Position numbers and translations under genes: made by a program | From: Anthopleura xanthogrammica | Taxonomy: Eukaryota; Cnidaria; Anthozoa; Actiniaria; Actiniidae | Direction: 5' to 3' | Length of the DNA stretch: 64,000 bases | NCBI GenBank assembly: GCA_964019055.1 | Contig: OZ025206.1 | Coordinates: 4,092,617 to 4,156,616, forward strand | The notes under the pieces: generated by a model | The model's input: the letters and a program-made list of their open reading frames with translations, nothing else | Databases searched by the model: none | What the model was told of the DNA's origin: nothing | Part shown: positions 1-11,900 of the stretch, piece by piece | Position numbering within the stretch: position 1 is the first letter of the stretch | Layout of the letters: each line of letters opens with the position of its first letter

Positions 1-149
1 TGAATGGTAAAATGAAATGAAATGATAATATAAACAATATATGTAGCAATGATGACTCTTTTTTGGTGGCATCAGCTATTACACTGCTGTCTCTATATCC
101 ACTTTGTTGTTAAAGCTTGATACTGTAAGTACGGTATATGGTACGTTAC

Positions 150-3100
150 CTTATTTTATCATCTGGGAAGGGAAGATGTAGAGTTTTCTGTAGTACATTA
201 GTGTTTGGGGTCCACAGTGTAATCACCTAAATAATCACAAGAGGAAAAAATAGGTTATAGAGTGACATTTATGGAATGCAGTTTTGTTGGTATTCTTGGC
301 AGGGAAGGGGGAGGTTTTGTGGGATGTACTGTATTCTTGTTTAGTCATTTTTTTGGGGATTTATTATTGACATTCATAAGTAGGGTGCCAATGCTACAAG
401 CTAGTTATAAAATGCTTTCTCATGACATGCATGTACCATGTACTAAACCCACAAGGTACTTTTATTTTCTAGTAAGTGAGTACACAAGAAAATACAAGTC
501 ACAAGTGGGATATTCCATGACATGCCACCTTAAAGCATTGTATAACTATTTTATCCCACACCTTTGAAAACTGCCTAGGCCGCAATGCCTGATGGGAAGA
601 AAAAGCGGAATTCTGCTAAACTTGTACAGCAGCTTTCCTGTATTCAGATTGGCTGGATTTTCAGTGGTTTGGGATGAACAAAGTTTAAGTATATTCACCT
701 GAGCATAAGGTATTGCTAGGAGTTGACCATCCTCTGAAAACACAGCATCCAAACATGGTGTGTCATTATAGTATCCAACTGACTGGCATGCCCAGACAAA
801 TTTTGTTCCTATCAGACAAGTACATAGCATTAGCATGATATACTGTATTAATCATCCAACTTGAGGTTTGGAGAGTTCCAAGGAGTTTTGGACTACTGTA
901 CCTCACCCCCTTTAAGTTGCAAATTTTGTAAAACATTTGTTAGCTTAAACATGTCCAGTCTCAATGATTATTATTTGGTTACTTTTGGATGAGCTGAAAC
1001 TCCTGCGACACAATGCTGGATTTGATTCCCTGCAGCCTCCTCAAGGACATTTATATAGTTGGCTGTCTTTCTTATTCCTCTCACACCAGGCCTAGCTAAT
1101 TCAAATTGGTTCAAACTGTGGCTGTCTGGTACACCCTCACATGGCACAAAGATTGCAAGTCTGGTTCGATTCCTGGACTCAGCATCCCATGTGAGTAGTT
1201 TTGTTGAATCTCTCCCCTGATTCAAGGGTTTTTCTCAGAGTTTTCTGGTTTTCCTTCCTCTACAAAACCTAAGGAGCCACTTGTAAATCCCAATTCAATC
1301 TATGAGTTAGCCATGCCCTGATAAGCCCTGAGATTGTTTCAAGGTTAGAGAGAGGGACCTGAAACCAAAGATTTCTACACCTTACCAGCAACACCTTGTT
1401 TTTCATTCAAAACCCAGACTTTAAATTTCCCATCTTGTCCTGCTGTGACAGCCAGGGTTGGTTCTTGTTTCTGATTGGTTGGTTGAAATTGTACTGCTAC
1501 TGTACGGTGAGCGTGGGGTGTGTCGATAATGGTATTAATGGAGTAACTATAAACAAGAATAATCCTCATTAAGCATGGGTTTTGACGTTAAGCTTGGTCA
1601 TGTTTTTGACTTGAATTTAATGGAAACAATTCAACAGTCCAACCCTTTCCTAATCTCTCCTAAAAATTCAACATGACAATCCTAAATGTTTGCACCAAAA
1701 GGTGGCTGCCAACCTTCTCTGAATTTCAGAAATGGAAAAAGACAATCAGTGGCATAGCTGCATCTAGGCAAAAAGGGGCATTCCTACATACAGTAAAGGC
1801 ACAGAACGACCCCCAAGAAAGACTTCTCTAGATAGCTCCCTTGCTTTACTTAGTTGCTCATGAGTGCCTAATACTAAAAAGCACTAAAATCAGGGACCCC
1901 CCGCTACGACACTGACAATAGCTAGTGTACTGCTCCGAACTTTAACAAAGAGCAATGGCTTTTTGAATGGTGAGTGATTGGATTTTTAAGTGACAAAGTG
2001 ATGCTTTCTTAGGATTATCTCACCATTGATTTGTTGTGTTAAATTCCCAAAACTTTAACCGTGTCTCCTCTGTCATACAACGGTCATTCGTGTATTCAAC
2101 CTGTAATGGTAAATTACATCAATAAATTCAAACCTCACAATTATAGACTACTACATGTAGCTATAGTAAGGCTTGGTAACATTTAGGGTCGATATCCGTG
2201 AAATAAAGCTGTGAATAAGAACCATATCAGTGAAGTTTACAACTTTGGTTGAATATGATGGTTCGCTGGTTCCCTATACCCTATTTCAGACCATTTTTTT
2301 TCTTACTGCGATTATCAATATTCTGCAAACTATGTACATGTAGTTGCAAGTTTCCCATTGGAATTTGGTTTTTCACTGCTGCAGTCAAAAATATAAAAAG
2401 TACCAACTGATTAGTTTTGATTGACAGCAGCAAAAAACCAATTTTATAACAAGCCACTGAAATGTCTGAGTTCACAGAATATTGAGAATCGCAGTATGTA
2501 TTATTTCTTTGTTCAAAACTAAAATTTGAGTAGATACATTAATATAACACTCACAGTAGCCATCCATTCACCAGTCTCACTGAATGCCACATGTTGTATC
2601 TGGGTAAAAAACAGCTTTTCATCTTCTGTCTGGGAAATAAAATTCTGCTTGACAACATCGACCTGCAACAAAAAGGATCCATCAGTATAATTATGGAAAC
2701 TCCGAGGAATATTTAGACCATTTTTTATGCTTCTGCAACTTCAAACAACTCCTGACCAGACCCAGCAAGTTTCTTACAACTTCTTGAATTATGAAAGCCA
2801 AAAACCTAGACTTCTAGAGGTTGTGAATATGTCACAGAACAATGAATGGTGCTATAAGGCTTAAGTTTCTTAAGGTTTCAAAGGCACAGGAAACAAGATA
2901 GACCTCTGAACTTTTTTAGCACCCTTTAGATTGGAAACCAAACAGAAAGACTTGTTTTATATCGATCTTACAAAACTGAAATGAGCTTTTGGGCCCCAAG
3001 AAATGAATGATTTCCATGGGGGCTTCAATTTCTGAATTAATGCAAAAATAAACTTATTTGTGGTTCATATTAAAAATTGTCTTACATGGCCATCCTTGTA

Positions 3101-6100
3101 AAACATTTTTCATGAAATCAATATTTTTACATTAATGTTTTACTCACAACAAATATGCCTTTGTCCAGATAAGGGTCATAAAACTGAAGGATTCCCGGCA
3201 TGCAGTTCAGCACTAAAGTCCCTGTACGAGGGTCAAAAACAAGCTTTTTCTGCATGTAACTGGCTGGAAGCAAAAGAAAGAAAAACAAAGAACATTAATA
3301 CAAACTACATCCAGCTGATCTGAGAAAAATATTAGCCAATGAGAACCGAGAAAAATTTGCAAAACTGAAGTCATCCATAGCAGCCCAGCAACTCAGGGAA
3401 CAGGTACATGTAATTTCTATAGCAAAGACGAAGTACTTCTTACCTTTCCGTAAGCCTTGTATAGTGTGCTTGGCACTAAGATCTATACCAGACACAAGCT
3501 TGATAACTGAAAACAAAATGTTTCTTTACAAATTTGTTGAAAGTAGAATTAATCCATGACGTTTAGTCGTGCCCTGACTTAGATCAGCCCAGAGGTTGTT
3601 TCAGGGTTCGATCTGTGAGTTAGCTGTGCCCTGACTTAGATCAGCCCATAGGTTAATAATTGTTTCAGGGTTCCATCTGTGCGTCAGCCGTGCCCTGACT
3701 TAGATCAGCCCAGAGGTTGTTTCAGGGGTTTATCTGTGAATAAAAATATTATCCATGCCCCGACTTTGATCAGCCCAGAGGTTAATTTATTTCAGGGTAT
3801 CGTTAAAATTTGAATGTTTGATATTTTGTTACATACCATTATCTTCATGAGTGACTGCAATCACTGAGTCATCATGGTTACAAGCAACATGTTTAATAGG
3901 AGCACCCATTCTTGGTAAGAACTGTTTGGAGTTAGAGTTGTACTGCCAAAGAACAAGTACAGCTTCTTGTCCTCCAGATATCACATAAGATCCTGTGAGT
4001 TGAAGCATGAATAATGAATGAAGATATATAAATGAAAGTGACTAAAAAGTTATTAGTTGCCATGGTTATCATACCATCATGCGTAAAGGCAACAGATGCC
4101 AGTGGGTGTGCATGCCAATGGAGCTGCATTGTGACTGGCTTTTTGGTGTCTATTCCTTGCCTGGATAAAAAAAACAACAGTTGAAATGAGCCTTCTCTGT
4201 ACAGATGCATTCTGGTGTACTGTAGCAAAAAGCAGTTTGAGTACCACAGTACTACTGACAGTGCAACTACTACTTACTACTTCAACCAAAGCCACCCAAG
4301 CAAATTATCATACAAATTAGCCAATCACGATTGAGTACATGTATTTAAACAATACAATTGGAACAAATTTTCACATTTTCCCCTTTAAAAGCAAATATTT
4401 TACTTAATACTTGTGTATTTATGATCAGAATTGAACAAGAAACAGTTTAAACTCCAGTAGTCATCACCTTCCTGTTATTCTGAGTCCAAAACGTCCAAAA
4501 TGAATTTGATTTAAAATTTGTTTGGGTGGCTTTGGTTCAAGTAGTTGCAATGTAACACCCAGAGGGAAATTTTAGACAAATAATTTTCACACTAATTTGA
4601 TTTGGAACAATATTACGGTAATTATTCAGTTTACAGTATCTTGCTTGATCTGGTGCATCAAACAAATGTGAGTATTAGGATGCGAGTGAAAGTTTTATTT
4701 GCTACAACTCACCAAATAATTATTCGACCATTTTGGTCTCCTGCTGCTACACATGTTTCAAATGGATGGAAAGCTACACAAGTAAAGCGGGAATCTTTAT
4801 ATAAGAAACTGAAAACAAAAATAAATATTATACTCAGAATATTGGTCAAAATAAGAAAACACATGTACTGTGACAGTACTGTCAGTTCCAACCATTAGCA
4901 ACCTCAGTGTGCACCAAAATATTGGGTTTTGAAAGAGGAAAACTGGAGAACCCAGAGAAAAACTCTCAAATCAAGGAGCTTGAGGAGGAGACCCAACAAA
5001 CTCTGCTACTGTATTAAAGTAACATATGAATTAAGCCAAGTCCAAACCCAAGACTTTTCCCAGAGTTGAGGGGAGAGCTAGTGTACTAGGTCTACACCAC
5101 CCTTGATTCCACTACTGTAGCTAGTAAATACAAACCTAAGTTTCAATTATTACACCTGTGCAGAAAATTCAGCTAGATCTAGTTCCAGTAACATTACCTT
5201 TTTGCTTCATGAGCTTTTGTGTCCCAGATGCCCAGTTCTTCCCCCTTGGTATGCAAATATGCTATATACCTTCCCTGCAAACACATTATGGAACAAAACA
5301 GCTAATAAGTATACAGCTACCATAACAAATTAAGCCCAAAACAGACTATGGGCGATGTGAATCCAATTATAGAAAGGTCACAATGATACTGTATGATACT
5401 GTACAAAACTTTGTCCACAATTTTTCTGGTATATTTCATTCTGTTGTTTGGTACAATGTAAGCAACATGCAACAAGATCTTTACCAACCATTTTTGGAAT
5501 AGATGTACAGGCTGTATACATTATCCTAGAAGAACAAATGGACAAGCAATAAAAATTAACGAGTGATGTACCTTATTGCTGAAGCATAAGTGTTGTGAAA
5601 ATCCTGAAAATGTGAATAAATTCTCTTGCAATGGTTTTCCATTTTCATCTGTTTTTGTCAAGTTGACCTGTACTAGTTTGTGTTTCCCTTTTTTGCCTTT
5701 AAAAGAAAACAAAAAGTATTTAAGCTTACATAAAATAATGGTCACAAACCTTGCTTTCTGACAGCTGGTTGAGATGTGTTTTATAATAATTATACAAAAA
5801 AAAACAAAGAAATGATACTCTAGGGAATGACAGATGGTCTGAAATGGGAAGAAATTACGCCCAAGGTAAAGAGGTATATTGTATAATTTGTCAATTATAA
5901 AATTATAAAACCATACCATTACAATTTTTTTATTTTTACTTTACCTTTGGAAATCATTTTGATAACAAATAAGGATTCTTCGTGATTTGGGTGAGAAAAA
6001 ACACCAAGTAACTTTTCATTAAATTCAAATTTCTGAAAACAAAAATACAAAGATTATACAACTTAACAGACAATAAATAACAACATATCCTTTCTTTTCC

Positions 6101-8072
6101 TATTTGTTAGACCATGCTGATTACAGTATTTTGGCAGCTTTCACTGATGTGGGCTTGCTTTCATTCACACTCACTACCACTTCAATAGCCAATATGCATG
6201 AGCTCGAAATTATAGCACAAAGCATGATGAGAAAGTGAGTTTTTTTGCTTTTTTGACTCCTCTAAAAATTCATCTGACAATTTTTCCTTCAACATTTTCT
6301 ATGGAAATAAGAGGATTTCAGCAGACGAAAATAACAGAGTATTTTTTTCTGACATTTTCTTTGATTTCCCTGTTACATTTTTAAAGAACTCACTTTCCCA
6401 GAGTGCTTTGCCTATTAACTTTTTTATGCACACAATGCTTGGCTCACATATTGATTTTTATGGAGGGAGGAAACCACAGAAACTGGAGGAAAACTGGAGA
6501 ACCAAGGATCCCTCATGGCAAGCTAGGGAGAGAACCACACATCAAACAAACTCAATTGACATGTGGCATTTTCAGGGTTCTAGCCAGCGACCCGAGCTAT
6601 TGGAGTCACAGCGGTGAAAGACAATGCATTAGCAGCCTATATCACCCAGACATGGCTTACCTTGAGTATCGCACCATCGGTGTAGTCCGAGACTATTACA
6701 AGACCTTCATAACAACATGAGACCAGCTAAAATACAAACTTTCATAGTTATGTATATAGTTTATTTTATTATAGTTAATCAATGATTGGCAACATAATTT
6801 GAAACTTTTCTCTTATTATGTGTAATTAATACATTATTTTCAGTTAATAGCTTGTATTCATTACCTGTAATTCATTCTTAGAGTTAACACTAAACCCAGT
6901 TATATCCTTTGCATGTTCTTTAAGTGCTCTTACTAACTCTCCTGTTTCAGTACTGTAAATATATATCTTGTTACCACCACAACAGAAAAAATATCTGTGA
7001 ATAAAGTAAAACAAAATTCAGCTAAGTATTGCTTACTATCAATAGACGTCACTTCTGGTAGTATCTCATTTTGACTGGCTTCTAGAATGTTGAAGTATAT
7101 CTTGTTTTCTGGTTTCATGTTGTACAAATAGTCAGATTTTTGAGGAGTTATTTTGACATGATTTGATTTAAGAATCACTAGTTGCCCCCCAGTCAACCAT
7201 TGGTTGCCCCCCAGTCAAATCCAGAAAAGTCACGTGATTGATAGTAAGCAATTGTTATATCATCTAAGGTTAGATCTTTTTAGCTTGGGTGTAATGTTTT
7301 CTCATTTCAAACCATGTGTCATTACAAGAAAGAAGTATAGATATTAGTGATTCCGAGGTTGAGGACAAAACTGGGTTAAGTTGGCACTACAGTGCATTGT
7401 GGGACTGTTTTAGGTGACAAAATAGATGCCATCTTGGAAATATGTCCCCTAAAACAGTCCCGCAATGCACTGCAATGCAAATTAAACCCAGTTTTATCCT
7501 CAACCTTTGAAACTGCTAATAGTCTACATATATAAAAAAAGTTATATCCACCACAGGGATCCCAAACAATAATGGTACATTATACCATGTAAATCCTTCC
7601 ACGCAGGCATTAAAACAATGTAATAAAACGATTCAACGACTATGAGCTTCAATAAATCAAAAATATATTATTATTTTACTTTGGTAACGAGCATTTTGCA
7701 CAAATTACGAGATTTGGGCATTTACACTAGAAGTTTTAAAAACTTAAACGAAATAAAGAGATACTTGAACATGAAACATCAGATTTAAAAAAATTATTGC
7801 ACGTGCACTCAAAAACCCTATACATATAATAAAGCAGCATCTAAGGACGAAATAAATACCAAAATTAATGCTTAAAACTAGTTTTCCACGACGAGAGAGC
7901 GATATAAACAAACACACAATTTCAAATCTAGATCCCCAAATATGAAGCTTTTCGTGACAAATATGACTCACCTTGAATCCTTACTAAACTGCACAGGTAA
8001 ATCTACTAATGATTCTCCTCCAACAAGTCGAACTGTGCCTAAATTTCTCGATTCTTTCTCGTAGGATAACAT
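150..8072 (-). CDS. WDR75: WDR75 (Utp17-type) nucleolar WD-repeat protein, 3' end off the window
   Basis: WDR75 is the animal counterpart of yeast Utp17/Nan1. It is a WD-repeat protein of the t-UTP part of the small-subunit processome, needed in the nucleolus for pre-18S rRNA processing and efficient Pol I transcription. I trace 16 in-frame exons, all with GT-AG ends: 8072-7972, 6994-6865, 6726-6661, 6032-5945, 5696-5572, 5274-5198, 4808-4713, 4160-4075, 3992-3837, 3506-3444, 3263-3148, 2662-2555, 2100-2024, 1546-1386, 808-699, 226-150. They give about 545 residues; the human protein is about 830, so the C-terminal third lies to the left. Family landmarks in order are RYFFCCGGNKIYIYS, FTCVAFHPFETCVAAGDQ, SGGQEAVLVLW, QFLPRMGAPIKHVACN, TAGQDGKFKVW and AVFSEDGQLLAIPY. 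I take the ATG at 8072 because it places the family N-terminus correctly and there is no in-frame ATG upstream. The gene is tandem with OVCA2, whose stop is 920 bp upstream. Confidence 0.93.
1110..1340 (+). mobile_element. SINE copy in WDR75 intron
   Basis: Has a box-B-like GGTTCGATTCC, the GTTTTTCTCAGAGTTTTCTGG and TTCCTTCCTC segments, and a 3' part reading GAGTTAGCCATGCCCTGAT. Confidence 0.7.
3556..3800. repeat. tandem repeat of SINE-tail-like sequence, period 57-64 bp
   Basis: About four units with GTGCCCTGACTTAGATCAGC in the WDR75 intron between 3507 and 3836. The unit resembles the 3' part of the SINE copy near 1303-1340, so it may be an amplified SINE tail. Confidence 0.8.
4925..5075 (-). 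mobile_element. SINE copy, decayed
   Basis: Reverse-oriented body with AGAGGAAAACTGGAGAACCC and AGACCCAACAAACTCTGCT, in a WDR75 intron. Confidence 0.6.
6420..6655 (-). mobile_element. SINE copy ending next to a WDR75 splice donor
   Basis: Reverse-oriented SINE with GGAGGGAGGAAACCAC and ATCAAACAAACTCAATTGAC. Its 5' end lies within about 7 nt of the WDR75 exon 3 donor at 6660, so it is in the same sense as the gene. Confidence 0.75.
7355..7507. mobile_element. MITE of the GAGGTTGAGG family
   Basis: A 153-bp hairpin with GAGGTTGAGGACAAAACTGG and the complement, core GCCATCTTGGAAATATG, in WDR75 intron 1. A second copy is at 56216-56372. Confidence 0.85.
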
Positions 8073-8992
8073 TTTTACAACATTTCTTCTTCGATCTTTC
8101 TGCACGTGGTCTTCTAATAACCGGCCAGCGGTAATAGATCCAGTCTTCCTCGATAAAGGAAGCCCGCGCCAAGACAAATGGGTCGGAAGGGAGGAAGGGA
8201 GGAGGTGGTAGGGCTATTACTTTTTCCCTTTTCCCATACTAATCCCTTATACTTTCCAATCTTAGCCCCACCACTTTTTCCCATACTAGTCTCTTATATA
8301 GCTTCATCACATTTAGGGTGTTCCGCGGTCCATGTAACTGTTGTTGTTGTTGTTGTTGTTGTGTGTGGAATATTGAATCGAATTTGGCTAACAAGAGGGC
8401 TGTTTTTTGTTCAACAGCCGAGAGGGGGTCAGAACTATTGTATTTATTTATTTTTAGCCTTCTTACAAACTAAACAACATATTATTTCGAAAGACAACTT
8501 TGTGTGTGGATGAATAAATTATCTGAGTGACGTTGAAGCCACTAAAATGTCGCAAAGCTCACTTCAGATAAATACATTTTTTCTACAAGGAAAATCTTAT
8601 TCTACACTCAAAATTCATTGACTAACCAAGCTATACTAGTTTATTCTAATTCTTTTATGTAGTTTCATTAGATTTTGAGAAAGAGAAACCAAGCTAGTTT
8701 TCCCTACTTGTTTGGGAGCTCATTAGGTCGATTCAAAGTTTATGTGGGATGATTAAATTATCTCTGTGAGTGACGTTCAAGCCACTAAAGTGTTGCAAAG
8801 CTGAGTTAAGTTAACAAATATTACTTGTTGTTTTAAAATTTTTAAATCAAAAAAACTTTTTTAAAACCTTTTCTTTTTTGCTGCGACCTGCAGAGTCACT
8901 TAATTTGTAATCAAGTTTTAATTAACAATAACTTGATATGTAAAAGAAAATGTTTTTATACAAAAACTTTGAATAATCCAAAATTTTATATA
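8073..8992. other. spacer between WDR75 start and OVCA2 stop
   Basis: This 920 bp holds the presumed WDR75 promoter and the OVCA2 3' end. I see a short (TTG)n run near 8340-8362 but no convincing gene. An open frame at 8178-8513 has no family features and runs through AT-rich sequence. No clear TATA box is visible. Confidence 0.5.
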
Positions 8993-11900
8993 TTATTCAT
9001 TGCTGGTGGTTAAACATCTTTCGATGAAGTCAAGATAAATTTTCTTTTGTGCTGATGCTGCTGGAACAAAGTGTCCTGTGGAAAAAGAAATTAAAAACAT
9101 TCTTAATGAAAAACTCCATTTTCTCCACTTTGAAAGGGAATCTTTGGGAAAAATATGGTAAGCAAAAATATATGAAGGAAGGAAAGAAGGAAGGAAGGAA
9201 GGAAGGAAGGAAAACTATTCAAGCACAGTCGTAATGAGAATTTTTTTTGTCAGTAGTTTTGCAGTAGGTCTTGGAGTTCTTGGTAAAAAAAAAAGTGACG
9301 TTACGTTTTACGCTGCAGTAGGTGTTACCACATATGTCAGGCTTACAAGGACTGCAATGCACCCCTAAAAATGGCATAGTAAGTGATTGTCAAGTGCCTT
9401 TCTTCACTTGAAGTTATCACCCATGTTCAATATGGTATTATGCGAAAAAAGAGAAAGTGGAAAGCCTGTAGTCCCTCCTTAGTACATGGTACCGGACGAA
9501 TTTCTAACCGTTCAAAAAGTTGTCACAGTACGCTTAGGCGTCCCGTTTAGACGGAACTGTACTATCCGGTCAAAAATTCAAACTCCTAGCCGAGCAAATT
9601 AAAGAGACGGTTCTGTGTAAATGGTATGTACTGGTCAAATTTTTGAACCGTTAAAAATTCCACCGGTACTGTGGAAGGCCAGCCTCAATCATTTGGAATC
9701 ATTTACCTCCTGCATGGTTCAATACAACAGAGTTAACAAATAGTTTAGCCAGGTCTTCACTATTTTCTATATAAAAAGAAAAGAAAAAAAATCAGATATA
9801 CTGAAAAGATGTTAAATAACATTAGCTGGACAAGACAGGAATGGAAGATATGTGAACACACGGTGCAACATCGACGCAATATTGCAGACAATGTTACTGA
9901 ACTAGGATCGTTTTCTTCTTCAGCAACATTGCGTGCAACAAATTGCGTCGTGTGACATGGCACGCAACATCGATTGCTTGCAACACTGAGCTTTTGGATC
10001 ATAGATCCATTTTCAGGGAAAAAGGAGTACAAAATATCATGATTGTACACCTTTTTGACCCTGAAGACATGTGAAGATGGATCTCTGATGATCCGAAAGC
10101 TCGGAAACAACAAAAACATATACATAGGAAAAGAGTATTATAATCTAATGACACCTACATCCCGGGGGGTGGGGGGTACTTCAGGTCGTTTCATACGGGG
10201 GTGCTCCGCCCGGACTCTCAACCCCTTACCCTTTTTTATACCAAATTTCAGCGAAAAAGTACCGCTTTTTTATACCTTTTTGCTTGAAAAAGTACCCCTT
10301 TCATATAGCTTTGAAGAAAATCTACCCCTTTTTATACCAAAACTCACAAATTTCCACCCCTTTTGCTATACGTGCGGTCTGAAAAAAGTACCCCTTTCGG
10401 GCAGAGCATCCCCCTATAGTCCATTATAGGGAGTACCCCCCCCCCCCTCCGGGACCTACATACAAAGAAACCTTAAATTTAACACAGTTACCTTTAGGGA
10501 TGACTTTATCAGTGTCTCCATAAACATGCAATGTAGGACATGTTATGGGTTTCTCATAATAAACCTTGTGTGCTGATGATCTTGATTTGAAGGATGCAAC
10601 CATGATAGCAAAATCAAACTTAAAAATACCTTAGAAACAGCAATAATAAAATGTTACAATCAAAGTTTTGAGTACCCTGGTTCCAAAGGCTCTGATGAAC
10701 TTTTTTGTTGAAAAGTAGTGGAGCAGTGAGCAAGCTGAAAAAGCCTGTAAAGGTGTGGTAATATGAGCAACAAAATTGTGCAACTGGTCATGCAACATAT
10801 TGTTGCATTGCAAGTTGCGCGAGCAAATGTTGCTCATATAACCACCCCATGCACAACAAAGTTTGTTTGTTGCAGAGAGTAAAAAGAATTTCTACTTCTG
10901 CAACAAAGCCGTGTTACAAAATTTTGTTGTTGAATGGGGTGATAATATGAGCCACATTCACTTTGCAACTTGCAACGCAACAATGTTATGCGACAAGTTG
11001 CATGATTTTACTGCTTGTATTACTGCACCTTAAAGACCTCTGCAGCTCTAACAGCTGATATGCATCTCACTTTTCAAAATTACATTACTTTGTTCACCAG
11101 ATACCTGTGTACAAACATTGTACAATGAACTCAAACTATGGACCTTCTTCTCAGCTGTCACTCCAACCAACCAACTAAGATTACAGTGTAGGAGCACACT
11201 TTCTACTTATGCCTTAGAACTACAAATCAAACTAGATAATTTAATAATTTCTAGCAAGAGTCATACCTTGATCTCTCATCGCACATAAAATAGATACTAA
11301 ACTTGCTCCTTGACTGAATCCAAAAACACCTAAAAGTCAAAAATATACTTTATAAAAGCTTTTAGTCCATTAAAATGGACTACTTTGACCATATGGCAGC
11401 CATCTTGAATCGCAAGGCATTGTGGAGCATCCAGCAGGCAAAACAAGACAAAAATAGCAGATAATAGATGATATAGTTCCATTTATTGTGCACTTACCAT
11501 CAAAGGGACCCTGTTGAAAGAAAAAATGGTATCAGAACAGCAATTTAAAAATGAAAGATAGTTTCTAAGAGAGCAGTGAATACAGAATAAGACAGAAGAC
11601 AGAATAAGAGATGCCTGCCGAGGAGGCTAGGTTAGGTGCAATTGTCAACTGCAACTACACAACAAATTATGTGGATTGGAAACAAGGTAATCGTTTGATA
11701 AAATACAAATAAAAAATATCTTTATTTACAAGTGCCTAGTCATTCTGGTAATTTCACACTAATTGGGGACACTTTTCACATGCACAAACTACCACTACAT
11801 TCAATATTCTATGCACACAATGCTCAACTCACATGTTGATTTTTATGGAGGGAGGAAACCAGTGAACCCGCAGGAAAACCCCTTGTACACTGGCTATCAG

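Noticed and set aside
8178..8513. 111-codon frame just upstream of WDR75
   Set aside because: Low-complexity start, a (TTG)n run and no similarity recognised.
10043..10429. 128-codon plus-strand frame in an OVCA2 intron
   Set aside because: It lies over the CCCGGGGGG-type MITE and has no family features.
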